13,975 bases of DNA from Candidatus Staskawiczbacteria bacterium (lineage in GTDB: Bacteria; Patescibacteriota; Minisyncoccia; Minisyncoccales; Staskawiczbacteraceae): NCBI GenBank assembly GCA_943357015.1, contig CALRFZ010000020.1, positions 1 through 13,975 of the forward strand, read 5' to 3'. This document shows, piece after piece, positions 1 through 5,085 of this stretch (its first letter is position 1; each line of letters starts with the position of its first letter). Both the position numbers and the translations under genes were made by a program. The notes under the pieces were generated by a model. The model saw only the letters and a program-made list of their open reading frames with translations. It had not been told where the DNA came from and did not search any database.

Positions 1-1
1 G

Positions 2-64
2 GTTAAAGCTTCTGTTAAAGTTGCATCAGAAAAATCCAAAGCTAAAAAATCAGTGAAAAAATAA
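2..64 (+). CDS. C-terminal end of a Lys/Ala/Ser-rich protein (5' truncated)
   Basis: The reading frame is open from the window edge to a TAA at 62-64 and gives a 20-residue tail, VKASVKVASEKSKAKKSVKK. Such low-complexity basic tails occur on nucleic-acid-binding proteins (HU-like proteins, ribosomal proteins) in this kind of genome, but the fold lies outside the window and the family cannot be named. The next possible gene begins 14 nt after the stop, so the two could share a transcript. A chance open frame of this length is possible; the repeated Lys-Ala/Ser composition argues mildly for coding. Confidence 0.5.
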   Translation, partial: VKASVKVASEKSKAKKSVKK

Positions 65-78
65 AGGCTATTAATTAC

Positions 79-171
79 ATGAAAAGAAATACAACTAGAC
101 ACAATGCTAGAATTAATAAAAGATGGCGCAAAAGCCGAGGCAAAAGAATGAAGCAAGAGGCTTCAAAATAG
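79..171 (+). CDS. putative 30-residue highly basic peptide
   Basis: ATG at 79, stop TAG at 169-171. The peptide starts MKRNTTRHNARINKRW and ends RMKQEASK; about half of its residues are Lys, Arg, His or Asn, and the only aromatic is one Trp. This composition resembles very small ribosomal or RNA-binding proteins, but I do not recognise a family. An AAAGG stretch at 64-67, overlapping the upstream stop codon, lies 11 nt before the ATG and could serve as a weak ribosome binding site. Direct repeats follow the stop immediately. It may be real and co-transcribed with the Lys-rich gene before it, or a chance short ORF. Confidence 0.4.
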   Translation: MKRNTTRHNARINKRWRKSRGKRMKQEASK

Positions 172-176
172 CGACA

Positions 177-209
177 CTAATCTACTAATTTCACTCTAAT
201 CTACTAATT
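177..209 (+). repeat. 14-bp direct repeat, two copies
   Basis: CTAATCTACTAATT occurs at 177-190 and again, identically, at 196-209, with TCACT between the copies. It fills the gap between the small basic ORF and the Nif3-like gene. It is a different sequence from the AT-rich repeat blocks at 5712-5830 and 6027-6100. Confidence 0.8.
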
Positions 210-261
210 AATACTGGTGGATTGGCATGTTATTACTAGGATGGGGTCGTCTTTTTTTAAA

Positions 262-1206
262 ATGACAATACAAGAAATACAAAACTTATCGATAAAAATG
301 GGAATGGAGGCGGATTTTCGTGGCAGAGAAGGAGTGCAAAAACTTTTGGATAATAAAAAAGCGGGTTTTTTAAAACTTAATTTAAAAGATCAGGATGAAT
401 TTGATAAAGAGGCGCTAGAAAATCCTTATATGGATTCTGGCGTTTATCATATTTCTGAAAATAAAGAAATAAAAAGAGTTTTGGTTGGCATTGATATTGG
501 TCCGGAAGAAATTTTATTGGCCAAACAATTAGGAAATATTGATTTGGTAATTGGGCACCATCCAATTGGCAAGGGTTTGGCGCAATTGGCAGATGTAATG
601 GATTTACAGTGCGATGTTTATAATTATTATGGCGTACCAATTAATGTTGCGGAAGGCTTAATGCGCGAGAGAATTTCTGAAGTGGCGCGCGGAGTTAATG
701 CTAGTAATCATCAGCGAACTGTAGATACTGCTAGACTTTTGGGAATTAACGTAATGAATTCTCATACCCCGACAGATAACTTGGCGGCGCAATTTTTAAA
801 AAAATTTATTGAAGCGCGTAAATTTGAAAAAGTTGGTGAAGTGGTAAGTGCCCTAAAAGAAATTCCAGAATATAAAGAAGCAATGAAAATTGGCGTTGGT
901 CCTAAAATTTTTGTGGGCGCACCAGAGAATCGTTGTGGTAGAATCTCTTTAACTGAAATTACAGGTGGTACGGAAGGATCGCCAAAATTGTACGAAAAAA
1001 TTGCTCAGGCAGGTATTGGAACAGTTATTGGTATGCATATTTCCGAGGAGCATAAAAAAGAAGCTCAATTGGCTCATATTAATATTGTTATTGCTGGACA
1101 TATGTCATCAGATTCTTTGGGGGTTAATTTGTTTATGGATGAACTGCAAAAGCAAGGCATTGAAATTGTGGCCTGCTCTGGATTTACTCGAGTTTCAAGA
1201 GTATAA
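262..1206 (+). CDS. Nif3-like dinuclear metal center protein
   Basis: A 314-residue protein of the Nif3/NGG1p-interacting-factor family. The family binds two metal ions; some members have been linked to GTP cyclohydrolase-like activity, but the cellular role is unsettled. Visible metal-site motifs: GHHP (H99-H100), SHTPTDN (H168, D172), and the C-terminal GMHISEEH (H259, E262/E263) followed by AGH (H280). The N-terminal MTIQEIQNLS...GMEADFRG...EGVQKLL is the conserved opening of the long bacterial/CPR subfamily, so I choose ATG 262. An in-frame ATG at 241 and a GTG at 217 lie upstream but would add residues (WHVITRMGSSFF) unlike the family and overlap the end of the direct repeats. There is no Shine-Dalgarno sequence before 262. 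A terminator follows 12 nt after the stop, so the gene ends its transcription unit. Confidence 0.9.
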   Translation: MTIQEIQNLSIKMGMEADFRGREGVQKLLDNKKAGFLKLNLKDQDEFDKEALENPYMDSGVYHISENKEIKRVLVGIDIGPEEILLAKQLGNIDLVIGHHPIGKGLAQLADVMDLQCDVYNYYGVPINVAEGLMRERISEVARGVNASNHQRTVDTARLLGINVMNSHTPTDNLAAQFLKKFIEARKFEKVGEVVSALKEIPEYKEAMKIGVGPKIFVGAPENRCGRISLTEITGGTEGSPKLYEKIAQAGIGTVIGMHISEEHKKEAQLAHINIVIAGHMSSDSLGVNLFMDELQKQGIEIVACSGFTRVSRV

Positions 1207-1217
1207 AGAATTTTCTT

Positions 1218-1249
1218 AAAAACTACCGCATTAAAAGCAGTAGTTTTTT
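1218..1249 (+). terminator. intrinsic terminator of the Nif3-like gene
   Basis: AAAAACTAC (1218-1226) pairs with GTAGTTTTT (1240-1248). The stem extends inward through CGC/GCA with one mismatch, and the 3' arm is itself the T-run. It starts 11 nt after the stop codon of the upstream gene. Confidence 0.8.
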
Positions 1250-1256
1250 GTTTAAA

Positions 1257-1430
1257 ACCGTAAATTACGAAATGTACATTTTAAGCGGTTTTTCTTGTCT
1301 TTTCCTCAATTTTTGGCTATAAATCCGCTATAATTTTTTATCGTAGTCCTTGGCTACAATAAAAAATTCTATCAAATTTCTATCTCAAAAATTGAAAAAA
1401 ATCCAAAGAAACCATTTCGTAATTTACGGT
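1257..1430. repeat. 174-bp inverted-repeat element (MITE-like or large foldback)
   Basis: The 18-mer ACCGTAAATTACGAAATG at 1257-1274 is exactly reverse-complemented at 1413-1430, and the arms extend imperfectly outward (TTTAAAACCG against CGGTTCAAAAA). Inside lies a second nested hairpin: AATTTTTTATCGTAG (1332-1346) pairs with CTACAATAAAAAATT (1354-1368) with one mismatch and a 7-nt loop. CAATTTTTG/CAAAAATTG also pair (about 1308-1316 with 1386-1394). No coding frame of note lies inside. I see no clear target-site duplication. It could be a non-autonomous mobile element, a replication or segregation site, or a large RNA foldback. Confidence 0.8.
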
Positions 1431-1438
1431 TCAAAAAG

Positions 1439-1447
1439 TTATCCACA
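1439..1447 (+). promoter_or_regulatory. DnaA-box 9-mer
   Basis: TTATCCACA is a perfect match to the classical DnaA-box consensus. It lies 8 nt outside the right arm of the inverted repeat and 9 nt before the -35 of the first small-RNA promoter. A single box is not an origin; it could be a DnaA-responsive promoter or titration site, or a chance match. Confidence 0.4.
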
Positions 1448-1456
1448 GTTTACCTG

Positions 1457-1484
1457 TTGACACTGTATTATATTTTGATAAACT
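1457..1484 (+). promoter_or_regulatory. sigma70-type promoter of the first small transcription unit
   Basis: A perfect -35 TTGACA (1457-1462), a 16-nt spacer and -10 TAAACT (1479-1484, 4 of 6). The predicted start is near 1491. The same TTGACA-N16 architecture recurs at 1642-1669. Confidence 0.6.
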
Positions 1485-1490
1485 AATGGT

Positions 1491-1622
1491 AGACAAGCTT
1501 TTAGATTATCTTCTCGATTTTCAAAAAAGATTGTCAGCTCTTTCTTTCATATTCCCCACCCCATCCTCAACACTAAAACCACCCAAAAAATATAAGGCTT
1601 TAATCAATGATTAAAGCCTTTT
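1491..1622 (+). ncRNA. putative small RNA with a G-free, C-rich middle
   Basis: This is a transcription unit of about 130 nt bounded by a TTGACA promoter and a 12-bp terminator. Its 5' end can form an 11-position stem, GACAAGCTTTT (1492-1502) with AAAAGATTGTC (1525-1535), with one mismatch. From 1538 to 1595, 58 consecutive nucleotides contain no G and include the C-rich run TTCCCCACCCCATCCTC. Such a stretch stays single-stranded, as in small RNAs whose C-rich seeds pair with G-rich ribosome binding sites. An ATG-initiated 42-codon frame (1486-1614) covers the same DNA. That ATG lies upstream of the predicted start, and its C-ending codons (TTC, CCC, ACC, TCC) are unlike those of the neighbouring genes. 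I do not recognise a known RNA family. Confidence 0.45.
1594..1622 (+). terminator. intrinsic terminator of the first small transcription unit
   Basis: AAGGCTTTAATC (1594-1605) pairs perfectly with GATTAAAGCCTT (1609-1620) around a 3-nt loop, followed by a short T run. The arms are nearly symmetric, but no gene on the other strand would use it. Confidence 0.8.
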
Positions 1623-1641
1623 CCATTATAAAAAATTAATA

Positions 1642-1669
1642 TTGACATTCTTTTACTATAAACTAAAAT
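1642..1669 (+). promoter_or_regulatory. sigma70-type promoter of the second small transcription unit
   Basis: A perfect -35 TTGACA (1642-1647), a 16-nt spacer and -10 TAAAAT (1664-1669, 5 of 6). The predicted start is near 1676. It begins 20 nt after the preceding terminator, so the two units are independent. Confidence 0.65.
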
Positions 1670-1673
1670 ATAA

Positions 1674-1850
1674 GTGAAGGGAGATGAGAGTTTATTTATA
1701 AGCTCTCGGACATATATAGTTTTTAATGAAGAAGGTTTGTATGCGCATCCAATTCAATTGTCCGAATTTGGTTTTAAAGACAAGCCAAGTGCGTTAAAAA
1801 TTATAGGCTCCCTTGTTAAAGACCATTCCGCAAAACGGAATGGTCTTTAG
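1674..1850 (+). CDS. alternative reading: 58-codon GTG-start small ORF
   Basis: One frame stays open from GTG 1674 to TAG 1848-1850, the whole length of the second small transcription unit. It encodes a balanced-looking peptide with segments such as RTYIVFNEEGLYAHPIQLSE and FGFKDKPSALKIIGSLVKD; its last ten residues come from the terminator stem. No ATG lies in this frame, and the GTG sits about 2 nt before the predicted transcription start, so it would need leaderless initiation from a slightly different start. Long open frames are uncommon by chance in DNA this AT-rich, so I record it as a serious alternative to a non-coding RNA or as the decayed end of a gene. Confidence 0.25.
   Translation: MKGDESLFISSRTYIVFNEEGLYAHPIQLSEFGFKDKPSALKIIGSLVKDHSAKRNGL
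1676..1849 (+). ncRNA. putative structured small RNA (or leader), about 170 nt
   Basis: The unit is bounded by a strong promoter and a 13-bp terminator. A plausible fold has a closing stem AAGGGAG (1677-1683) with CTCCCTT (1808-1814). Inside it are a 9-bp hairpin 1686-1694/1699-1707 with a 4-nt loop, a helix GGACA (1708-1712) with TGTCC (1759-1763), and a 9-bp hairpin 1766-1774/1782-1790. That is a multibranch junction followed directly by the terminator, as in riboswitch leaders or stand-alone RNAs. The closing stem and the 5-bp helix could each arise by chance; the two local hairpins are stronger. The next gene has its own promoter after the terminator, which favours a free-standing RNA. 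It does not match the 6S, SRP or RNase P signatures I know. A competing coding reading is listed separately. Confidence 0.4.
1818..1849 (+). terminator. intrinsic terminator of the second small transcription unit
   Basis: AAAGACCATTCCG (1818-1830) pairs perfectly with CGGAATGGTCTTT (1836-1848), loop CAAAA, followed by AGTTT. It has one of the longest and most GC-rich stems of the terminators in the window. Confidence 0.85.
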
Positions 1851-1863
1851 TTTAATACTTATA

Positions 1864-1892
1864 TTGATAGTGCGTCGCTTTTTTGGTAAAAT
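1864..1892 (+). promoter_or_regulatory. promoter of the elongation-factor-like gene
   Basis: TTGATA (1864-1869), a 17-nt spacer, TAAAAT (1887-1892). The predicted start is near 1899, about 25 nt before the ATG. It lies just after the terminator at 1818-1849, so the gene does not depend on read-through. Confidence 0.6.
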
Positions 1893-1924
1893 TTGGGATA
1901 GTACAAGATATTAAATTAAATTAT

Positions 1925-2278
1925 ATGCCAAAAATAAAACCTAAAAAGACAGTAACAAAAAATAAATTAAAGAAAAAAATAATTGCCAAGAAAAAGAAAA
2001 TTATAGTTTTACCTCAAAAAAATAAAATTGCCGGAAAATTAATTGGTAAAGTTTCTCATTACTTCTCAAATATAGAGGTGGGGGTGATAAAATTATCTGG
2101 CAGTTTGAATGTTGGAGATGAAATTAGAATTGTTGGCGGAGAGAATACTGATTTTAATCAAAATGTTAAATCTTTGCAGATTGATCACCTGTCGGTCAAA
2201 AAAGCCAAAAAGGGAGTGTCAGTGGGTTTAAAAATTAAGGAAAAAGTTCGGGAGGGGTACAGAGTTTATAAAGTATAG
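1925..2278 (+). CDS. elongation-factor-like protein (EF-Tu domain II-like barrel with Lys-rich N-terminus)
   Basis: A 117-residue protein. Residues 1-35 are an extremely Lys-rich, probably disordered extension (MPKIKPKKTVTKNKLKKK...). Residues 36-117 form a beta-barrel of the EF-Tu domain II type, with IGKVSHYFSNIEVGVIKLS, GSLNVGDEIRIVGG, a central Q-x-x-x-L-Q-I-D, and the closing K-K-G-x-x-V-G-L-K-I-K-E-K-V-R-E-G-Y-x-V-Y-K-V. Family knowledge: similar small stand-alone proteins are annotated as translation elongation factor-like in archaea and CPR bacteria, and the same barrel occurs at the end of U32 peptidases. There is no GTPase domain, so it is not a translation factor itself; the Lys tail suggests RNA or ribosome binding (inference). 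I choose ATG 1925; an in-frame TTG at 1883 overlaps the promoter. No Shine-Dalgarno sequence is present. Confidence 0.75.
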   Translation: MPKIKPKKTVTKNKLKKKIIAKKKKIIVLPQKNKIAGKLIGKVSHYFSNIEVGVIKLSGSLNVGDEIRIVGGENTDFNQNVKSLQIDHLSVKKAKKGVSVGLKIKEKVREGYRVYKV

Positions 2279-2296
2279 CAAGTTCTTAATATAGGT

Positions 2297-2305
2297 AGTG
2301 GATAA
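2297..2305 (-). promoter_or_regulatory. DnaA-box-like 9-mer
   Basis: On the minus strand the site reads TTATCCACT, 8 of 9 to the DnaA-box consensus. It lies 4 nt upstream of the -35 of the greA promoter, the same arrangement as the perfect box at 1439-1447 relative to its promoter, but in opposite orientation. Confidence 0.25.
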
Positions 2306-2309
2306 CTAT

Positions 2310-2338
2310 TTGACATAGGATGGTTTAAAAAATAGAAT
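2310..2338 (+). promoter_or_regulatory. greA promoter
   Basis: TTGACA (2310-2315), a 17-nt spacer, TAGAAT (2333-2338, 5 of 6). The predicted start near 2345 gives a leader of about 18 nt with no Shine-Dalgarno sequence. Confidence 0.7.
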
Positions 2339-2362
2339 AGAGAATAATTAAATTTAAAAAAT

Positions 2363-2839
2363 ATGGAAGGAAAAATATTTTATCTTACCAAAGAAAAATT
2401 AGAAGATTTAAAACAGGAGTTAGTGGATTTGATGGTCATAGAGAGGCAAAAGACTGTGGGGGTTGAAGCGCCAAAGATGTTGGAATCGGAAGATGTAAAC
2501 CCTGAGTTTTTAAGTTATCACGAAGATATGGACGCGCTAAGGACAAGAATTAATGATTTAGAAAATATAATCAAACATCACGAAATAATTAAAAACCCTC
2601 CAAAAGATCAACAGCATTTAGTGGGAATTGGCGCTAAGGTAACAATGGATTTTGATGGCAAAAGCGATGAATTCATTTTAACCGGAACTTTAGAAGCTAA
2701 TCCCATAGCCGGTAAAATTAGTAATGAATCTCCAGTTGGTATGGCAATTTTGGGTCGCAAAGTCGGGGATCAGATTACAATATTATCACCCCAAAAAATT
2801 AGTTATAAAATTAAAAACATAAAATACGAAGTGGGTTAA
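2363..2839 (+). CDS. greA: transcription elongation factor GreA
   Basis: 158 residues, the normal GreA/GreB length. GreA enters the RNA polymerase secondary channel and stimulates cleavage of backtracked RNA. Residues about 8-77 form the N-terminal coiled coil (LTKEKLEDLKQELVDL ... RINDLENIIKHHEII). Residues 85-158 are the FKBP-like C-terminal domain, with the family's SPVGMAILGRKVGDQI (123-138) and the terminal YKIKNIKYE strand. The coil tip, normally D-L-K-E-N-A-E-Y, reads S-E-D-V-N-P-E-F here (residues 42-49). Acidic residues E41, E43 and D44 are available, but the pattern is shifted from the usual catalytic Asp/Glu pair. The gene has its own promoter and terminator and is monocistronic. 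Confidence 0.9.
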   Translation: MEGKIFYLTKEKLEDLKQELVDLMVIERQKTVGVEAPKMLESEDVNPEFLSYHEDMDALRTRINDLENIIKHHEIIKNPPKDQQHLVGIGAKVTMDFDGKSDEFILTGTLEANPIAGKISNESPVGMAILGRKVGDQITILSPQKISYKIKNIKYEVG

Positions 2840-2853
2840 TATTTTTGATAGTA

Positions 2854-2884
2854 AAAAAAGAGGCTTTAATTAAGCCTCTTTTTT
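2854..2884 (+). terminator. greA terminator
   Basis: AAAAAAGAGGCTT (2854-2866) pairs with AAGCCTCTTTTTT (2872-2884), loop TAATT, with the T-run in the 3' arm. The GC core AGAGGCTT/AAGCCTCT is perfect. Confidence 0.9.
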
Positions 2885-2895
2885 AATATTTATAG

Positions 2896-2901
2896 TATAA
2901 T
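2896..2901 (+). promoter_or_regulatory. polX: -10 element of the polX operon
   Basis: A perfect TATAAT 12 nt after the greA terminator and 18 nt before the polX ATG. No good -35 is visible; the expected position falls in the terminator arm. The predicted leader is only about 12 nt. Confidence 0.4.
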
Positions 2902-2919
2902 GCTAGTAATTGTACAAAT

Positions 2920-4650
2920 ATGAAAAATCAGGAATTAGCAAAAATTTTTTATGAAATTGCCAATTTTTTGCAAACAGAAGGCGTGGCTTTTAAGCCTTTT
3001 GCTTACCAGCGCGCAGCCAAATCATTGGAAGATTTAAAAGAAGATGTGGCGCAAATTTACATTAATAAGGGCAAGAATGGTTTGGAAGAAATTGAGGGTG
3101 TGGGTAAAAATATTGCTTTGCAAATTGAGGAATATTTAAAAACTGGCAAAATAGCTGGTCATCAAGAATTAAAAAATAAGCTACCCGTAAAAATTGATGA
3201 GTTGATGCGAGTAGAGGGGTTGGGACCCAAAAAAATAAAAGTTTTGTATGAAAAATTAGGAATTAAAAGTTTAAAAGATTTAGAAAAAGCCGTAAAAAAA
3301 CACGAATTAAAAGATTTATTTGGATTTGGCGAAACGACTGAAAAAAATATTTTGCAGGGTTTAGAATTTTTAAAAACTAGTCATGGGCGATCGCCACTTC
3401 AAGTTATCACACCTGTGGCGCGAAAGGTTTTAAAAAAACTAGAAAATTTAAAAGAAGTTAAAATGGCAAGCTTGGCTGGATCGTTAAGGCGTAAAAAAGA
3501 AACGATTGGAGATGTGGATTTTTTGGTGGCCTCTGATAATCCAAAAGCGGTTATGGATTTTTTTGTAGCTTTGCCTGGGGTAAAAAAAGTTTGGGGCAGG
3601 GGTGATACTAAAACTTCGGTTTATATGACCGGTGGTTTTGATATGGATTTGCGGGTTGTGCCAGAAAAAAGTTATGGGTCGGCGTTACAATATTTTACAG
3701 GGTCAAAAGAGCATAATATTGCTACGCGCAAGATTGCAATGGAAAAAGGTTTAAAATTAAGTGAATATGGAGTTTTTGAGGGTGAAAATCAAATTGCCGG
3801 TGCCACCGAACAAGACGTTTATAAGGTAATTGGAATGCAGTATATAGAGCCGGAGTTGCGAGAAGATCAGGGTGAAATTCAATCAAGTTTAGTTGGTAGC
3901 TTGCCGGCATTAATTAATTTGGAAGATATTAAAGGGGATTTGCATTGCCATTCAAATTGGAATGGTGGCGAGCATTCAATTGAAGTTATGGCTAAAACCG
4001 CGATGGAAAAGGGTTATCAATATATTGGAATTTCGGATCACTCAAAAACCTTAAAAATTGAAAACGGGTTAAATGAAAAACAGTTACTGGAGCAAAATAA
4101 ATACATAAAAAACCTTAATTCAAAGTTTAAAAGTCAAAATTTAAAATTCCGCATCTTGCATGGCGTCGAGGCTGATATTCTAAAAGACGGTTCTATTGAT
4201 ATAAAAAATGAGGTATTGGCGCAATTAGATTATGTGATAGCAAGTGTTCATTTAAATACTAAAATGGAAACCAAGGAAATGATGGCGAGAATTGAAAAAG
4301 CGATGAAAAATTCGAATGTGGATATTATTGCCCACCCAACCGGTAGAATTGTGGGTAGGCGTGAGGAATATAAAATTGATTTTGATCAGATGTTAAAATT
4401 GGCTAATCAGACCGGCACAATTTTGGAAATTAATTCTTCGGCGCGAATGGATTTGCGCGATCTTTATATTAGACGAGCTAAAAATGAAGGCGTAAAAATG
4501 ATTATCAATACCGATGCGCATCATAAAGATCAAATGGATTTAATGGAGTATGGCGTATCTCAGGCGCGTAGGGGTTGGGCAGAAAAGGAGGATATTATAA
4601 ATACGCAATCGGTCGAAGGTTTATTAAAATCATTTAAAAATAATGACTAA
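2920..4650 (+). CDS. polX: family X DNA polymerase with PHP exonuclease domain (PolX)
   Basis: 576 residues, full length for bacterial PolX, a base-excision/gap-filling polymerase with 3'-5' exonuclease activity. Order: 8-kDa-like HhH domain (1-80, EEIEGVGKNIALQIEEYL), second HhH (about 95-150, RVEGLGPKKIKVLYEKLG), and fingers/palm with GSLRRKKETIGDVDF, where D198 and D200 are metal ligands and D243 (DMDLRVV) is the third. Then comes the PHP domain, 338-576. Its metal-site motifs are visible: H342-x-H344, ISDH (H374), GVEAD (E417), SVHLN (H444), AHPTGR (H472) and NTDAHH (D532, H534). The Asp normally found just after the first motif (W-S-D-G or W-D-G-G) is Asn348 in W-N-G-G. The gene leads a three-gene overlapping cluster; its last 8 nt overlap the Nudix gene. 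No Shine-Dalgarno sequence is present. Confidence 0.95.
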   Translation: MKNQELAKIFYEIANFLQTEGVAFKPFAYQRAAKSLEDLKEDVAQIYINKGKNGLEEIEGVGKNIALQIEEYLKTGKIAGHQELKNKLPVKIDELMRVEGLGPKKIKVLYEKLGIKSLKDLEKAVKKHELKDLFGFGETTEKNILQGLEFLKTSHGRSPLQVITPVARKVLKKLENLKEVKMASLAGSLRRKKETIGDVDFLVASDNPKAVMDFFVALPGVKKVWGRGDTKTSVYMTGGFDMDLRVVPEKSYGSALQYFTGSKEHNIATRKIAMEKGLKLSEYGVFEGENQIAGATEQDVYKVIGMQYIEPELREDQGEIQSSLVGSLPALINLEDIKGDLHCHSNWNGGEHSIEVMAKTAMEKGYQYIGISDHSKTLKIENGLNEKQLLEQNKYIKNLNSKFKSQNLKFRILHGVEADILKDGSIDIKNEVLAQLDYVIASVHLNTKMETKEMMARIEKAMKNSNVDIIAHPTGRIVGRREEYKIDFDQMLKLANQTGTILEINSSARMDLRDLYIRRAKNEGVKMIINTDAHHKDQMDLMEYGVSQARRGWAEKEDIINTQSVEGLLKSFKNND

Positions 4651-5029
4651 GGAAAAATCGGCGGGCGCTTTGATATTTAGAATGGTAGGCAGTATTCCAT
4701 ATTATCTACTTTTACATTACCAATCTGGGCATTGGGAATTTGCTAAAGGGCATATTGAAGAAGGCGAGAATGAAGAGCAGACAGTAAGAAGGGAAATAGC
4801 AGAGGAAACTGGGATTACTGATTTGGAAATTATTGATGACTTTAAAGAATATATTAAATATTCTTTTCGTAATAATTATGCGTTAAAAAAGGAGGATAAA
4901 CTAAAAGCGCCTTGGATTTTTAAATTGGTAGTTTTTTATTTGGTCAAAACCCAAACTGAAAATGTGAAAATTTCTGATGAGCATATTGTTTTGAGTGGTT
5001 GCCATATGATAAAGCGCTTAAAAAATTAA
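4643..5029 (+). CDS. Nudix hydrolase (Ap4A hydrolase-like), C-terminus displaced by a frameshift
   Basis: As read, 128 residues. The Nudix box is complete: G36-x5-E42-x7-R50-E51-x2-E54-E55-x-G57, so metal-dependent pyrophosphohydrolysis should be intact. The sequence SAGALIFR at the N-terminus and the WEFAKGHIEEGE context resemble bis(5'-nucleosyl)-tetraphosphatases, which hydrolyse Ap4A and similar dinucleotides. After V116 the frame turns into LSGCHMIKRLKN and stops at 5029, shorter than the family. The missing family-like end is encoded in another frame (4991-5085, separate entry). The start ATG overlaps the end of polX (ATGACTAA), suggesting translational coupling. One missing T in the run at 4989-4992 explains everything. 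It could be a true mutation, an assembly or sequencing error, or -1 recoding. Confidence 0.85.
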   Translation: MTKEKSAGALIFRMVGSIPYYLLLHYQSGHWEFAKGHIEEGENEEQTVRREIAEETGITDLEIIDDFKEYIKYSFRNNYALKKEDKLKAPWIFKLVVFYLVKTQTENVKISDEHIVLSGCHMIKRLKN

Positions 5030-5085
5030 CATTTAAAAACGCTAAAAATTTAATTAAAAAAGCTAATGACATTATTTCAAAGTAA
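4991..5085 (+). pseudogene. out-of-frame C-terminal end of the Nudix hydrolase
   Basis: Reading one base back after V116 of the Nudix gene (re-reading T4990) gives FEWLPYDKALKKLTFKNAKN followed by LIKKANDIISK and a TAA at 5083-5085. E-W-L-P-Y-(D/E)-x-A-x-x-x-L-T-F is the usual closing segment of Ap4A-type Nudix proteins, placed right after the conserved S-D-E-H. The restored protein would be 147 residues, the family's normal size. The restored stop overlaps the alkyltransferase start at 5066 by 20 nt, consistent with the tight packing of this cluster and explaining why 5030-5065 otherwise looked non-coding. Confidence 0.8.

Noticed and set aside
217..261. GTG 217 or ATG 241 as the start of the Nif3-like protein
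   Set aside because: The added residues do not resemble the family, whose conserved start aligns to ATG 262. The extension begins only 8 nt after the direct repeats.
1295..1323. Possible promoter TTGTCT-N17-TATAAA inside the inverted repeat
   Set aside because: The -35 is weak and the hexamers lie in AT-only palindromic sequence where such matches are expected.
1251..1450. Replication origin at the inverted repeat and DnaA box
   Set aside because: Only one perfect box, no cluster, no dnaA or dnaN nearby and no AT-rich 13-mer array; an origin cannot be supported from this window.
1486..1614. ATG-initiated 42-codon ORF (MVDKLLDYLLDFQKRLSAL...) over the first small transcription unit
   Set aside because: The ATG lies between the -10 element and the predicted start, and the codons in the C-rich part end in C far more than in neighbouring genes. 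The lack of G lowers the chance of stop codons, so the open frame is less surprising. Kept only as an alternative in the small-RNA entry.
1676..1849. Assignment of the second small unit to 6S, SRP or RNase P RNA
   Set aside because: The conserved SRP apical loop, the RNase P core and the single long rod with a central bubble of 6S are not visible.
1883..1924. TTG 1883 as start of the elongation-factor-like protein
   Set aside because: It overlaps the spacer and -10 of the gene's own promoter.
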